A stretch of DNA of 64,000 bases from Apodospora peruviana (Eukaryota > Ascomycota > Sordariomycetes > Sordariales > Lasiosphaeriaceae), in NCBI GenBank assembly GCA_033439685.1, contig JAUEDM010000002.1, positions 4,154,001 through 4,218,000 on the forward strand, written 5' to 3'. Under the pieces are notes generated by a model. It was not told the DNA's origin. It worked only from the letters and a program-made list of their open reading frames with translations, and made no database searches. The position numbers were made by a program, and so were the translations under genes. Shown in pieces: positions 1 through 11,804 of the stretch. Position 1 is the stretch's first letter; every line of letters starts with the position of its first letter.

Positions 1-1857
1 CGCCGTCGATGAAGCAGAAGACCAGGCAGTTTGGGTCAAGCCGGGTGAGGATTTGGCCGAAGAGGACGCAGAGCGCTGGAACGTCGTGGTCTTCCACGGC
101 TTCCAGGAACTCGCTGGTGAAGCTGAATGATCCCGCGGAATTTGCTGTAATGCCAAAGCCGCTTTCTACTAGGAGTTGGTGGACAAGGCTGCGCATGAGA
201 CCACAAGGTCCACGTAGGGGATTCCAGTATGCGGTGTGCTGGCCGCAGAAATGGTGGAGGACGATGACAGCAGGACGTTGAAGTTGGGGACTCGTCTTCA
301 TCTCCACTCCTCGCAAGGCCTCAACGAGGCGTTTGCATAACGCTGACATGGGCGAAACCTTGTCAAATGTAACATCGGCGCAGTGGCCATCGACAAGCAC
401 CAGGTCGGATAGTCGTGGAGGCGCTCGCATCCAGGTCTGGAAGCGTTTTGTCGTCACGAGGTACTCTCCACGGCTGAGAGCGTCTGAGTGCAGACGACTG
501 CTCCGCCGCGAGACTTCATCTAGGATGTCAGACGGCATGCCATCCGGCACATCAAGCACCTTGAGCAGATCATCGACGCTCTGGTGCATGACTGTAGCCG
601 GCTGTGGCGACAGTTGGGTTAGTTGTATAGCACCCTTCGTCTCTACGTGGGGTGAGTAGGGCGAGATTGGTGTTGAGGGCGACAGCTGGGTGAGTTGTAT
701 AACACCCTGCGTCTCCGCGCGGGGTGTGTAGGGCGATGCTGGTATTGAGCGTCGTACGGCACTGGGAATATCATCACATGGCGTATTGCACCGTGGCAGT
801 AAGGAATCCATGGTCTGGCGGGCCGGCTCCAGAGCTTTGACAGTCGTTAGTATAAAAGTTGGTTCAGAACAAGAGATAGCCTTACCATATACAATCATTC
901 GGCGGTCTTGTTGACGCTGGGCGTCCCACTTGTTTAGAGTGTCCTCCACGACAACGCGAATCACACCGACGAGGTCAGATTTCGCACCCGTCTCTTCGAT
1001 GACGGTTGTCTGCTGCAGTCTTGAAAGAATGGCATTACCCACATCAAGCACCTCGTCGGTTTTGCGGTGGATGTCCTGCGCTAGCAGCTTGGTATCGCCT
1101 ACCGCCCGTTCCAAAGCGGCTGTTGAGCAATCTGACACGCTACTTACCGCCCTGGACACGCTTTCGAGACAGCGTCGGACGGTAGCCATCTCCTTTGTGG
1201 GAAGCTGAGTCAACAGTCGCACCACTATCTCGCGCCGTAAGTCAGCTTTTTGTCGGTGCCGTCTTTAAATCTGGGACGGTAAGACAGGGGATAAAGTAGA
1301 AATGCTCGCCTTTGTTCTTAGAAGGATGGCTACGAAGTAGTATGCGGATCAACGTCTCAACCTCTGTAAATATGGTGTAATACAGACGCTCAACCGCCCC
1401 TAGGAGATCAAGATCGTCCGGAAATCGAAGGAAGGCCTGGGCGGCATTTATTAAAGTGTTGGGAATCTCCTCGAACGTGTCAAGGATTAACTCTCGCAGC
1501 TCTAGCCGTGCGGTGACCAACTTATGGTGTATCAAGTGGCCGGTGTCAGCAACTCTGTTATAGGGTATCAGCAGTGTAGGTAGGTACTCCACTACTAACC
1601 TTGCACATGGTTACCAGACCTCCACGAAGGATGGATAGGCCGTCTTGGTCTGGGACCATGCCTGCCAAAGACTCCAGGAGGTCTAATTCAGCCTTGGACT
1701 TTCTCATGTAGGCCCTGACAGGGGACTTCTCCCCTTTGGCCTTGTCTATCGCCTTTGCAGTCTCTATAGCTTCGATCACATCATGCCAGCAGTTGTTTGT
1801 ATGATGACTGTGGAAAGTAGAATCTAGAGCCTCGACTAACTCTAGCACGCTGCTCAA
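1..1857 (-). CDS. DUF7708-type STAND-like protein, 3' part outside window
   Basis: Minus-strand gene starting at ATG 1857 and running off the left edge, so its C-terminus is missing here. The first exons read like the fungal DUF7708 N-terminal domain (motifs such as LVEALDSTFHSH, WHDVIEAIETAK, then a helical stretch ending VERLYYTIFTEVETLIRIL). A helical region follows (MATVRRCLESVSRAV), then a Ser/Pro linker, then a segment typical of these fungal proteins that ends LVFCFIDG at the edge, as in a Walker-B-like strand. Introns: one near 1555-1600 and one near 1216-1300, whose exact junctions I cannot fix, and one clear at 835-885 (phase 1, CTAAC branch point). Proteins with this domain are usually NLR-like receptors of unknown trigger. 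The linker holds a 54-nt repeat in two copies. The family call is by motif memory only. Confidence 0.7.
610..735 (-). repeat. Two-copy 54-nt coding repeat in the DUF7708 gene
   Basis: Two near-identical 54-nt units (about 610-664 and 682-735) separated by 18 nt encode SPYTPRAETQGVIQLTQL and SPYSPHVETKGAIQLTQL. They sit in the linker between the N-terminal helical domain and the presumed nucleotide-binding part. Period 72 nt, frame preserving. Confidence 0.8.
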
Positions 1858-3025
1858 GTCCCTAGATAGCCAGATAAGTTAGCCTGAAAACCATGCACGA
1901 TGATTGCGCTGTTCGGTATGTCCAGAATACGCACTTGCTGGGGAACATGTTGGACCCGATGTCGGAGCTGGTGTGCCCTATGGATGACATCGAGTCCACC
2001 AGTAGTTTTGCCATGTCTCCCTAGATTCCTTGGGTAAGCATGGCCATCATAAGTAGGTAGGCACCTAGGAAACCGTAGCTGAAACTGCAGCTCCGAACTG
2101 GGTACCTGGTATTTAACTTCCCGAGGTGCAAAAGCCCCGTCGGAGATGGAGAAATGGGCTTCTCGAGGAAGGTAGAACAGAGACTTTGCACATAAAATCC
2201 ACTGTTTCGGTCTTTTGGGGGCCAACCGAAGGGGAGGCTGGTAGAGAATTGATCATAGGTCATCCGAATCAACCATGCAGCATATTTCAAGGCAGTAAGG
2301 CCGCAAGTGGCGAGACCCGGGCCGGTCAGGTTGCTAGATAGCTGGGCACAGCAGTGTTTCCACGGTTGGCGACAGACCCAACAAGCAGAAGGCACTCGAG
2401 AACTTGCGTGGAACCCCCTCAACGTCAGAACAGCCTCGGTTTGCGCATCGAGACAGGTCGCCAGGCGGAGGCCGCTCTTGGGGAAAACTTTGATGAGACA
2501 GGTCTGTTTAGACCCAGTGATGGTGACTCAAGCCAGGGAAGCCGAAACATGATTTCGAGGTTGTGGGTGGTCAAGATGCAGGAGTCCGGAGAAAGACCCA
2601 GTCCCCTTAATCGGACGGGCGGCTGCGGGCAGTGTCGCGGCGGTTATTGGCATGCACGAATGCGGCGTTTATCTAGACTGGATCCAATGACGCTACCGTA
2701 AGTGAGGTCTATAATTTGGCCAAATCACAATACACGAACCAAAGGCCAATAGGTTTACCCCGTACTTGTTGTACCTGTCTGTCTGCCTTGTGGGTCTGTG
2801 TGTTGCCTAGCACGCACGAGTGCCACCGAAGTTGACGCGGAAGTGTTCGACTGTACGACCATTGAGAGCCAATTACGGGTTGCTCGGCAATTAGTGCTTG
2901 GTTGCATTCTTCGCAGCCCGGCCCGACCGACAGCCCAACAATGAAAGGGAAAGCACGACCTAGACCTAGGGTCTAGGTAAGTTGCGACATTGGCTTCACA
3001 ACTTAAGCGGCCTTGATTCTTCATC
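1858..3025. other. Intergenic, divergent promoter region
   Basis: About 1.2 kb between two divergently transcribed genes. I see no convincing coding frame, RNA or repeat. The short palindromic run CCTAGACCTAGGGTCTAGG near 2960-2978 is the only obvious structure. Confidence 0.6.
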
Positions 3026-3100
3026 ATGACTACCTACTTGGTACACAGCACACACCAGCAGGAATCATTCTCAACCACGCAACCAATCTGTTCAACATGA
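3026..3100 (+). promoter_or_regulatory. Upstream ORF overlapping the AAA ATPase start
   Basis: A 24-codon ORF starts at ATG 3026 and ends in TGA at 3098-3100, so its stop overlaps the start codon of the ATPase gene (ATG 3097) as ATGA. This arrangement is compatible with translational control by termination and reinitiation. Whether the mRNA starts upstream of 3026 is not known. Confidence 0.45.
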
Positions 3101-6100
3101 AGGTCACCGGCAATGATTCGATTGAGTCGACGACTCCAACGACGGGTGTGATTGACGGAACCGGCACCCCTGCCACTTTGACTTCTGTTCCTCTCATCGA
3201 CCAGCCCGAAGAGGCCAGCGGCAAACCGACGGCTCCTAGCCTAGATGGCTCGAAACCCGGAAGTGCCAACAGCCCGAGCGGTATGGTAGATGGCGACAGG
3301 CCGTCAGATCACCACAAAGACCAAAGTAATAGAACCCTGATCGCGACACTGCAAGAAGCACCTACGGTCCAAATGATTGCCGAAGCGCGGAAGTGCAACT
3401 TCAAGGAGTTTGTCAACCGCTTCACAATTGAGGAAGCAAGCTACGCGATTGAGTATCTCGAGGCTGGACCAGGATTGGGCAAGGAAATGACCAAGGAGGC
3501 GCTCCAGCGGCACCGTGACAAGGTCGAAGGATACGAGGATGAAAACACGGACGAGTATAAGAGCAGACGGCTCAATGGCGGCCTGATGGACGACACATGG
3601 ATCCACGCCGTTAGGATTCAGTCACAGTCAGTGCTCAAAGTCCTTTCCGAGGCAGGCGGATATGTGTGGGGGCAAGAACCGTACACCTTCATGCGCCCCT
3701 TTGCGCATCTAATCCACTTCCACCCAAAGATCAAGGACAGATTCGAGTCCATCAAGGCCGAGTCCCCATCTGGGGACGAGTTCGAGCAGCTGCAGTGCTA
3801 CGTTTCGTTTGTTGAAGAGCACCTTCTCCCCCTCGTCCATCAGTTCGACGACGTCCAATCCTCCACCACGACGAGAGTCCGCCATGACGACCTCTGGTAT
3901 CTCTTCAAGCCGGGGGAGCTGGTCTACGTCCCGGGAAAAGGCCTGGAGAAAGAATGGAAGGACGAAGAAAGCTCCAGTTCCACACGCCATTTGCAGAAAA
4001 TCTGGCGGCTTGAAAATTTAGAACCGCACTTAAGCGACTTCGACCGCTCAATATACGGAACCTCGGAAGCGGCCATGGAAGCACACGCCTGCGTACACTA
4101 TATCGATTGGGACGGCTCGTCGTATAAACCCGCTCAATTCTCGCTCCAGATTCCCGGCTTCGACGGGTTAAAAGACGTGCGGAAGCTCGAAGTCTACCCA
4201 CTTCGTTTTGCACCCGACGCTCAAGCCCTCCTGGCTGAACAGCGCGAGCTGGGTCAGCGGTATGATGAGTGCATTAAGCAACGTCATGTTTCGTACAAGG
4301 CTTGGACACTGCTCACGGACCCAATGGGGAATTACTGTGTGGATGCCAAGGGAAAAAAAGTGAGAAATCCCGAGTTCATCGACGGAGACGTCATAATCGA
4401 CTTCAAGGAAGCCTTCAACGCCTTTCCATCGTGGAAGTATTTTCCCTACCAAGATCTTTTCATGTGGGAGAGCAGGATCGAAACCAGGAGTGATCAGTTC
4501 CCCATCTTTCTGTGGTCAGACACTTCGCGGACAAAGCTGCTGTTCAGCTGGCCCCACGTTGTCGTCTCGAAGGACGATATCGGATTCCTCGAGGGATCTC
4601 CTTTCCGGCAAAAGCAGCCGTATGGATTATCCGGACTGGACAAGCCTCTCGATAAAGACCTGGCAATTATCCCACGGCGTCTATATGGCTACGCTCTTCG
4701 GGAGCGCAAATTCGTCTTGTTGGACGTCAAAGGGATCAAGGTAGGGCACGAATGGTTCGACACCGATCCGTTCCGATTCCTCCAGATTGATCCAGACAAT
4801 AAGCGCACCATCAAATGTCTCGTCAGCGACCACTTCAGCACCAAGCAGTTGAGGAAGGCAGGCGAGATTGCGAGCCAGGACCCCATTCCCGGGAAAGGCC
4901 GGAGTCTGGTCTTTCTCCTTCACGGCCCTCCCGGAGTCGGCAAGACGGCGACTGTCGAGGCGGTGGCCCAGGCGTACCGTAAGCCGTTATTCTCGATAAC
5001 GTCTGGGGATCTAGGGTCGACACCTGAGCGCGTAGAAAAGAACCTCGCCGACCTATTCCATCTCGCAAATGTTTGGGACTGCATTCTTTTACTTGACGAG
5101 GCGGATGTGTTCCTCGAGGAGCGAGAGAAGAGAGACCTGGGCAGAAATGCTGTGGTATCAGGCAAGTCCTCCGGTCACGCTCCCCTCTCCCATCTCGTTT
5201 ACAATCCACTCTCCAGATTATCAAAGTTAACAATCTAAATGCACCGACTTCCTTGGTTCTAGTCTTTCTTCGGGTTATGGAGTACTATAGCGGTATCTTG
5301 TTCTTGACCACGAACCGGCCCGGCCAGCTGGACGAGGCTGTCAAGTCGCGGGTGCACAGCACGTTGCTCTACCACAGCCTGGATCTCCACCAAACCAAGG
5401 AGATTTTCCGCCTTAATATCGAACGGCTCGAACTAATTGAGCGGCAGCGTCAAGCTAATCCCGAGAAAGCCCGCCGGCGTCTGCATGGCGACAGGTCCGG
5501 TATTCTAGCCTTTGCCGAGAAGCACTGGTATAAACACGAGAAGGACGAGCTCGGGCGATGGAACGGTCGGCAGATTCGCAATGCTTTCATCCATGCTGCG
5601 GCGCTAGCGCGTTACGATGACGATTATGATGACGACAGGGACGACGACGACGACGAGGGTCCTTCCACGGCCGTCGTGACGGAGCGACACTTTGAGTTTG
5701 TCGCACGGAGCGTTACGACCTTCGACAACTACATGGCCAGGGCCCGTGGTGGCCTCGACTCGGAACGGGCACGCACTCGTATGGATCGGCCAGACCATTT
5801 TGTCCAGGGCGAGGGTACGTTTTCACATCACCCCCTTGTCTCTAACTCTCTTTCCTCTCCCTCTCCCCTCTACAGGCAAAACAAACGGACAACCCCATGC
5901 TTTTGCGCGGATAAGATTCCATGGCTAATAAGAATTATTTCATCTAACAGAAAGAAGTACGCGAACTCCGCGGCGCACGGCGCCAGCACCCAGCAACCCC
6001 TTGCCATCATCATATTACACCACGAGCACCAACCTTCACGCCCCACCACCGGCTACAATGACCGCACCGCCTGCCCAGCCGCATATGATCAACACCTACA

Positions 6101-6306
6101 CTTACGCGCAACCAGGCTATAACATCGCACCTTCGCTCGTGACTTGGCCGCCAGTTCAGGCTGCCGTGCAGGCTTCCCCCATGGGACCGTTGGCTCCGCC
6201 GTCAGCCCCGGGTCAGTCCTTCCAAAACACGGGCGGCCAGCAGGATGCTTCAAGCGTCAGCACGGGTGGTGTGACGTCGCAGATGACGACGATGAGTGGA
6301 ACATGA
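3097..6306 (+). CDS. AAA+ ATPase with DUF7025-type N-terminal region
   Basis: Exons 3097-5161, 5263-5814 and 5951-6306 give about 990 residues. The N-terminus is Ser/Thr-rich and disordered. A middle region of the fungal DUF7025 type follows, with a probable AAA module at about residues 570-790. Walker A is HGPPGVGKT (about 609-617), Walker B is ILLLDEADVFLEE (about 663-675), and exon 2 opens with the sensor-1 strand ILFLTTNRPGQLDEA. Intron 1 is only consistent with a GC-AG pair (donor GCAAGT at 5163 region, acceptor TAG at 5262); it restores VVS-VFLRVMEYYSG in frame. Exon 2 carries an Asp-rich run (about 5617-5660) and the last exon a Pro/Gln/Thr-rich tail. The nearest known architecture is the fungal BCS1/26S-like AAA group of unknown substrate. 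The start at 3097 is the first in-frame ATG. Confidence 0.85.
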
Positions 6307-7956
6307 TTGGGTTCTTCGAAGGACACGCGCTATGATAGGAAGATAAAGTAAGGTATTCATATGTGGTGTAACTGTTAGGTATAGAGGGGAAAGCTGCTGG
6401 AGTGTTCAAGGCAAGCTTCAGACACCGGACCACGGATCGTGACTGGAGTACGGGAGCACACAGGTTCCACTCGTTCACTGTGCGACCCATGGGGGCAATA
6501 CAGGAGTTACTTCTAACGAACGGTACACCTCTGCCAGGATTTAAGACCTTGGTGAGTTACTTCGTCAGGTCCTGGCCTGGACAAGACAATATCTTTCACA
6601 TCTTAATACACACCCAAAGTTCCAGTTTTCTAGCCGTATACAAAACACTTGAAACTTATTACGGTGAATCTAGTAATGAATACCAGTTTGGTTAAGATAT
6701 ACGTTTTAGTGAAATGATTTGAAGGTTATGAAGCATATAATCCGTACAAAGGTGCTTTTCTTGTGCAGACTATGGCTTGGCAAGTAACAACACTAAGGTT
6801 TTAAATCCTGGCAGAGGTGTAGAATTGTCCTACAAATGCAACGCTACTCACTCAACTGAGAGACTTGCGTGATAGCTTGTTTACCCAAGATGTCTGATAG
6901 CGAGATCGACGGGAGGCTTCAGGAGCATATCGGAGACTGTTCGTACGCAGTGAAAAATGAAATTAGTCACAAGGAGAGTGCCGAAAAAGTTCTTTATGTC
7001 AAAGTGTGACGGAAAATGACCAGCCGCTCTCAAAACTAATGTGTCGATGATCTCTTTGAGGAGGTTTGACATAATCTGGCCCGATCCATCCGGAATGCAC
7101 TCAATATCAGTACCTAGGTAGTCTCTCTTTCCAAGGCTCTAGAAAGTTCTTGTAGATGAACTGCACCTATGTGGAGTGACCGAAATTCTGGACAAGAACT
7201 GCGTTTCTGTGTGGAGTGATCATCTAGACGGGTCCAGTCTAACCAGGTTCCTGGATATAGGAGGATGACTCGGGCCGCCGCTGCATCAGGTAAAGCTGGC
7301 AGACTTGGCTTCTCTGGACAACTTTCTTGTGGTAACGAGAAAAAGCGGCTGGACCAGAAAGCAAAAGAGTGTCAGAATTCTGGAAGCGACGACGGAGGGT
7401 TAGATTAACAACGATATTTGTCCATCCAGGTTCGGAAGACGGTCGAGGCCATGGCAATTAATATAGATTGGCTTCGTCTCATGTTCCTGTCCGCTAAGGA
7501 GCTGGGGAAATCTCTGGAAACCCCCTTTCAACGAGGGATTAGCACTTCTTATATTGCGAGCAAAAGAGCCGCGTATTATCCTGTATAGTGTCGCGCGCCG
7601 CTAGAGCCACCAATTGCCCATTTTACCCGTTCTGGGTTTATTGGGACCCAGGAACGAAATGTGGTGCCTTCTATAAATAGCACGACTATAACCATGGCTA
7701 AAATCGGTATATGCCCCTGATATGATAATGGCATGCTGTCAATTCGCTTCCTGTCCGGATCTGTTCGCCCGCTAAGCTCTTGGGGTGAAGAACTGTCTCG
7801 GAGACGAACATCCCAAGACCCTTATCTCTGTTTGCCAGTGCAACCATACGTTTCGTTCGCTCGGCCTCATTCACGGATGTTTTCGAGAAATCTCGAATGG
7901 GTATGGAGGGGGTGGTCTAGTTTCGACGAGAGCCTGGTTGCCCAGCTTTGAGAAGA
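6307..7956. other. Intergenic, AT-richer spacer
   Basis: About 1.6 kb with no ORF of convincing composition. It is AT-richer than the flanking genes between 6560 and 7120. TGTGGAGTGA occurs twice at 7170-7220. Nothing else recognised. Confidence 0.55.
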
Positions 7957-7968
7957 GATATATATGGG
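7957..7968 (+). promoter_or_regulatory. TATA-like box of the CVNH gene
   Basis: GATATATATGGG lies about 130 nt before the CVNH start codon, a usual distance for a filamentous-fungal TATA element with a short leader. Confidence 0.4.
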
Positions 7969-8095
7969 AGTAGTTATACCCCCTCAACGACAAGCCCACG
8001 TCTTATCAATAACGAACAAGCTTCATACTTTGACTAACATTCTGATCTTGACCCACTGATCGAATTTCCCAACATCCCACCAAACAAGACTCGCC

Positions 8096-8703
8096 ATGAA
8101 GTCGTTCTTTATCGCAGCTCTTGTGGGCCTTGCGGCGGCAGCCCCGGCAGCCCCAGCCCAGGATTTCCTCAACTCCTGCGATGCCAACTCGGTCAAGGTG
8201 ACGGGCAGGATTCTTCAGGCAAACTGCAAGAATATTGCGGGCGCTCTGAAGTGCTCCAAGCTTGACCTGAACAAATGTCTCAAGAACACATACGGGTCCC
8301 TCCAGGCTGACCCAACTGGTGCCGGGTAGGTCTCTCTTACAGTTGGCTTTGTGAGCCGAAGAATAAACGAAGGGCTGTGCTGACGTCCGGTTTCGATTAT
8401 TAGACCATCCCTTGCCGACCAGTGCATCAACTGCAGCAACTCCAAGACTGAGGGCGGCTTTGTTGTCGGCCCAGGCGGTGGCCCAACTCTTGTCCACTGC
8501 CAGTGCAATCCCGGGACTGGCGCCGCCAAGGAAAACTGGCCATTGGCTATGATTGATATTAGTGAGTGCCTAGCTTACCTTATTATACACGACATACTCT
8601 GTTACAGCTGCACGATACTGATTATGGCGTCCGACCAGACACAATCGTGGATAACAACAACGGAATTCTGGAGTGCTACAAGACCAAAGGAACCGCGTGT
8701 TAA
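8096..8703 (+). CDS. Secreted cyanovirin-N homology (CVNH) lectin-like protein
   Basis: Exons 8096-8325, 8404-8561 and 8639-8703 encode 150 residues. Residues 1-20 form a signal peptide (MKSFFIAALVGLAAAAPAAP). The rest is one CVNH fold made of two repeats. The first has LNSCDANSVKV, LQANC and LDLNKCLKNTYGSL; the second has QCINCSNS, LVHCQC, IDINTIVDNNNGILEC. The 3' acceptor is not the near AG at 8607 but the one at 8637-8638: only this choice completes the second LDLN-like motif as IDIN-TIVDNNNG and avoids a stop. CVNH proteins bind mannose-type glycans; fungal members are found secreted or fused to LysM. Stand-alone here, no LysM seen. Confidence 0.88.
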
Positions 8704-9188
8704 AATGTAACAATACAAAAACGAAGGAATCAGGATGGGCTGGGGCCCAAGATGGTTAATCGGGCGTGTGCCAGAGTGATACATGCCTGTCTCTAGGGGA
8801 GAGGAGGTCACCTACTTATGTCCTCACTCTTGAATAAATATGATTACTCTGTTGAGGGCTGTCCATTACTGGTTGACATTATGACGGACGAGATAACACG
8901 CCAAGAACGGAAACTCCTTTAAATTACCTCAAGCATCTCAGCAAAGATTTTCATGTCTAAACAAATGAATGTCAAGAAGAGCTAGAACAAGACTAAATGA
9001 AAAAGGCGGAACTGCCGCGACAGATATCCGTCCACTCACCCACCCAAACCAAGTGTTTAGTCATAGTTCATCTCCATCTGCCTGCCTTGCTGCATCTTCC
9101 ATCGTCCATGACAACACAAACATCTCCCTTGATAAAAAAAGATATCTCACTCATTCATCCATCCCTCTCCTTCATCTTCCTTACTTAA
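8704..9188. other. Intergenic between convergent genes
   Basis: About 480 nt of spacer between two convergent 3' ends. No gene seen. Confidence 0.6.
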
Positions 9189-11804
9189 TCAATCTGCCTG
9201 CCTCCATTTCCAACCATGTCCCCCGCGGCGCCGCCTCCTATCACTACCTGTACTCCTCCTAACAACATCAGTTGCATCAATAGTAGCAGTAACGGTGCTA
9301 AGAGGTTTGAGTTGGTCGCTGTTCGCAACTCTGGTCGCGAGTGTAGTCGAGTCATAGTAGTAGGTGTGGGAAGAAGTACTATACGCGCTGGAGGGCGGAA
9401 CTGGTATACTTGGGGGGTAACTGCCACTCGAGGGTGGAGCTGGTATTGTGGATGTTGAGCTTGGGGGGTAGTAACTGACACTGGATGGTGTAGGTGGTTG
9501 AAGGACGATGCTGCTACTGCCGCTTGTCGTCAAAATAGGAGATGAGGATGAGGTAGATGCTGTGACGGACACGGTAGCGGTAGTAGTGGCAGTAGCCGTG
9601 GTTGTGTTGCAATAGCTTGAGGTGGTGTCTGCGGAGAGCGGCGGTCCTGATGTCACGTCTAATGAGCTTGTGCTGGAACCTGATGATAGTGGCGGTGGAC
9701 TTTGTGATGGTGGGATTGCTGGAGGTGAACTAGCTGGCGGTGGACTGGCTGAGGGTGAGATTGTTGGAGGCGAGCTAGCTGGTGGCGAAGGCGGTTGGCT
9801 GACTGATGGTGAACTTGCCGGCGGGGAGCTTGAAAGCGTCGGTGGGGGTGGTGGCGGCAGGGTGATTGGTGGTGAGTTACTTGGTGGTGCTGGTGGTGGT
9901 GGTGAACTAGTTGAGGGTGAACTAGTTGAGGGTGAGCTTGCTGGTGGCAAGCTCGTAGTAGGTGGTGTAAGCGAAGTGATATTCGATCCGACAGAGCTGG
10001 AGGAAGACGAGCTTGAGCTTGGCGGTATTTGGGGTACCGATGTCGGCGGCGAACTGGCTGGTGGTAAGCTTGTCGACGGCGCCGCGCTCGTGGGCGGTGC
10101 GGCCGATGTGAGAACTGATGGAAGAAAGCTGGAGTTGGAGCAGGTACTTGAGCTCGAGGGTATTCCGGGTACGGATGACGGTGCTGAGGATGTAGATGGT
10201 GAGACTATTGGTGGAGAACTAGGTGGTGATGAGCTTGCCGGCGGAATACTTGTGGGCAGTGCAGCTGACGTGAGACTCGACGGGAGAAAGCTCGAGGGGG
10301 AGTAGGTACTGGAGCTCGAGGCCGAGGGTATATCGGGTACGGATGACGGCGCTGAACTTAGGGATGGCGAGCTTGTTGGTGATGGACTAGGTGGCGGTGA
10401 GCTTGCTAGGGGTAAACTTGTGGGTGGTACAACCGACGTGAGGTTCGACGGGATAAAGCTGGAGGTGGAGTAGGTAATCGAGCTCGAGGGTATTCCGGGG
10501 ACGGATGAACTTGGAGGCAGTGAGCTCATTGATGGTTGACTAGGTGGTGCTGAGCTCGCTGCCGGCGTACTACTAGGTGGTGAGCTTGCCGGTGGTTGAA
10601 TCGAGGTGAACCCTGACGTAGCCAAGGTTGAAGTGGAGCAACTAGTTGAGCTGAACGGTATTCCAGGTACGGACGACGACGGCGTGGCTGGTCCGGAGCT
10701 ACCGGGAGTGGATGATCCCAAGATTGTGTCTGGAGGGGGGCTTGAGCTGGGCGTGCCGCCAGACGGTGGTGACAAGTTGGTGCTACTGCTTGCAGCCGAT
10801 GGTGAACTAAATGGGCCTACTTCGACATGAAATCAGTGGCAGAACTCGAATTAGATGCTGGTTTACTCACTTGATGACATGTTGGAATATGTCAAGCTAG
10901 ATTGGTAAATGGTACTGCTGCTTGTGGTAGCTGTACCCGGGGCTGAGCTGCCCGTTCCGGTGCTAGGGATAAGGCTCGCTGTGGTACTAGCAGATGACTT
11001 GCTCATCGATGGCCCGGGTGGATATGACGAGGAGACGGGCTCGTTTGACATTGTAGTCCTGCCTACTGGGGGTGCAGCGAACGTAGTATATGTTGTCGTT
11101 ACCACAGTAGATCTCACGATCGACGTCACGGTGATGACGGGTCGAGTTGTCGTGTTTTGACTGGGGAAATTGCTGCTCGTGGTGCTGACGCCTGTACCCG
11201 GGATGGATGACGGGGTTGTAAGATTTGAAGAAGGGCTCGGAAGGGGTAGAGAGCTTGACCCAGTGATCGACGGGATAATCCAAGGGAAACTTGAACTCGC
11301 GGTGTCTGTAAGAACACTACTTGACGAAGCGGTGGAATATGTGCTTTGGGTCTCTCCATGAAGACCAGAGCTCGAAGACGATGGCGAAGGTAGAATGCTT
11401 GACGAGGAAGGTGAAGGTGGCGCGGGAGGACTTGACGGCAATCCCGGGGGTGGGAGAGTCGAACTTGACGGCCAACTGCTAGGACCTGTTGGTAGAGAGA
11501 CCGGAGGGGTCGGACACCCGGTGTAAATGGTCACCGCCGAGCACAACGGCGCTTCTGTACTGGATGTAGCAGGACAGTTGGAGATAGTTTGTGTCTCGGT
11601 TAGGGCGATAGTCGTTGTATCTGTGCACCCACCCCAGGGTCCATACTCCTGTCTTGGGTGAACATCATTCGCTAGAGAGGCAGTGACAAGAGTCAAGCTG
11701 AAGAACCCGGGTCAGTCAAGCGATTATGAGATGAACAACAAGTAGCTGGCACAGATGACTTACCTCAAGCTTAAGAGAGCAAAGCAAAATGTACCCAGCA
11801 TCAT
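9189..11804 (-). CDS. Ser/Pro/Thr-rich mucin-like secreted protein
   Basis: Three exons on the minus strand (11804-11764, 11697-10871, 10816-9189) encode about 831 residues. Exon 1 supplies a signal peptide (MMLGTFCFALLSLSLTLVTA) ending in A-S-LANDVHPRQ. A small Cys-containing region follows (GGCTDTTT, ISNCP, LCSAV, YTGCP), then about 700 residues of Ser, Pro and Thr, with four to five 55-residue repeats beginning SSVPGIPSSS. The second intron (10817-10870) has donor GTGAGT and acceptor GTAG. No GPI signal is seen; the C-terminus is basic (RRRRRGGHGWKW), which is odd for a wall protein and may mean a further 3' exon that I missed. Likely an O-mannosylated wall or secreted protein. No catalytic domain. 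The complementary strand is also open over long stretches because of the GGT/GAG-rich antisense. Confidence 0.75.
10020..10690 (-). repeat. Imperfect tandem repeat, about 165-bp period, four to five units
   Basis: The motif encoding VPGIPSSS recurs on the minus strand at about 10160, 10325, 10490 and 10657, with a weaker copy (VPQIPPSS) at about 10025. Each unit continues with a TYS-SSF-PS-LTS-PPTS pattern. Unit length is about 55 codons, so copy changes keep the frame. Confidence 0.8.

Noticed and set aside
9622..10305. Long plus-strand frame rich in Gly, Glu, Leu, Val inside the mucin-like gene
   Set aside because: It is the antisense of Ser/Pro/Thr repeats; GGT/GAG complement of ACC/CTC keeps both strands open. 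No start context, introns or domain.
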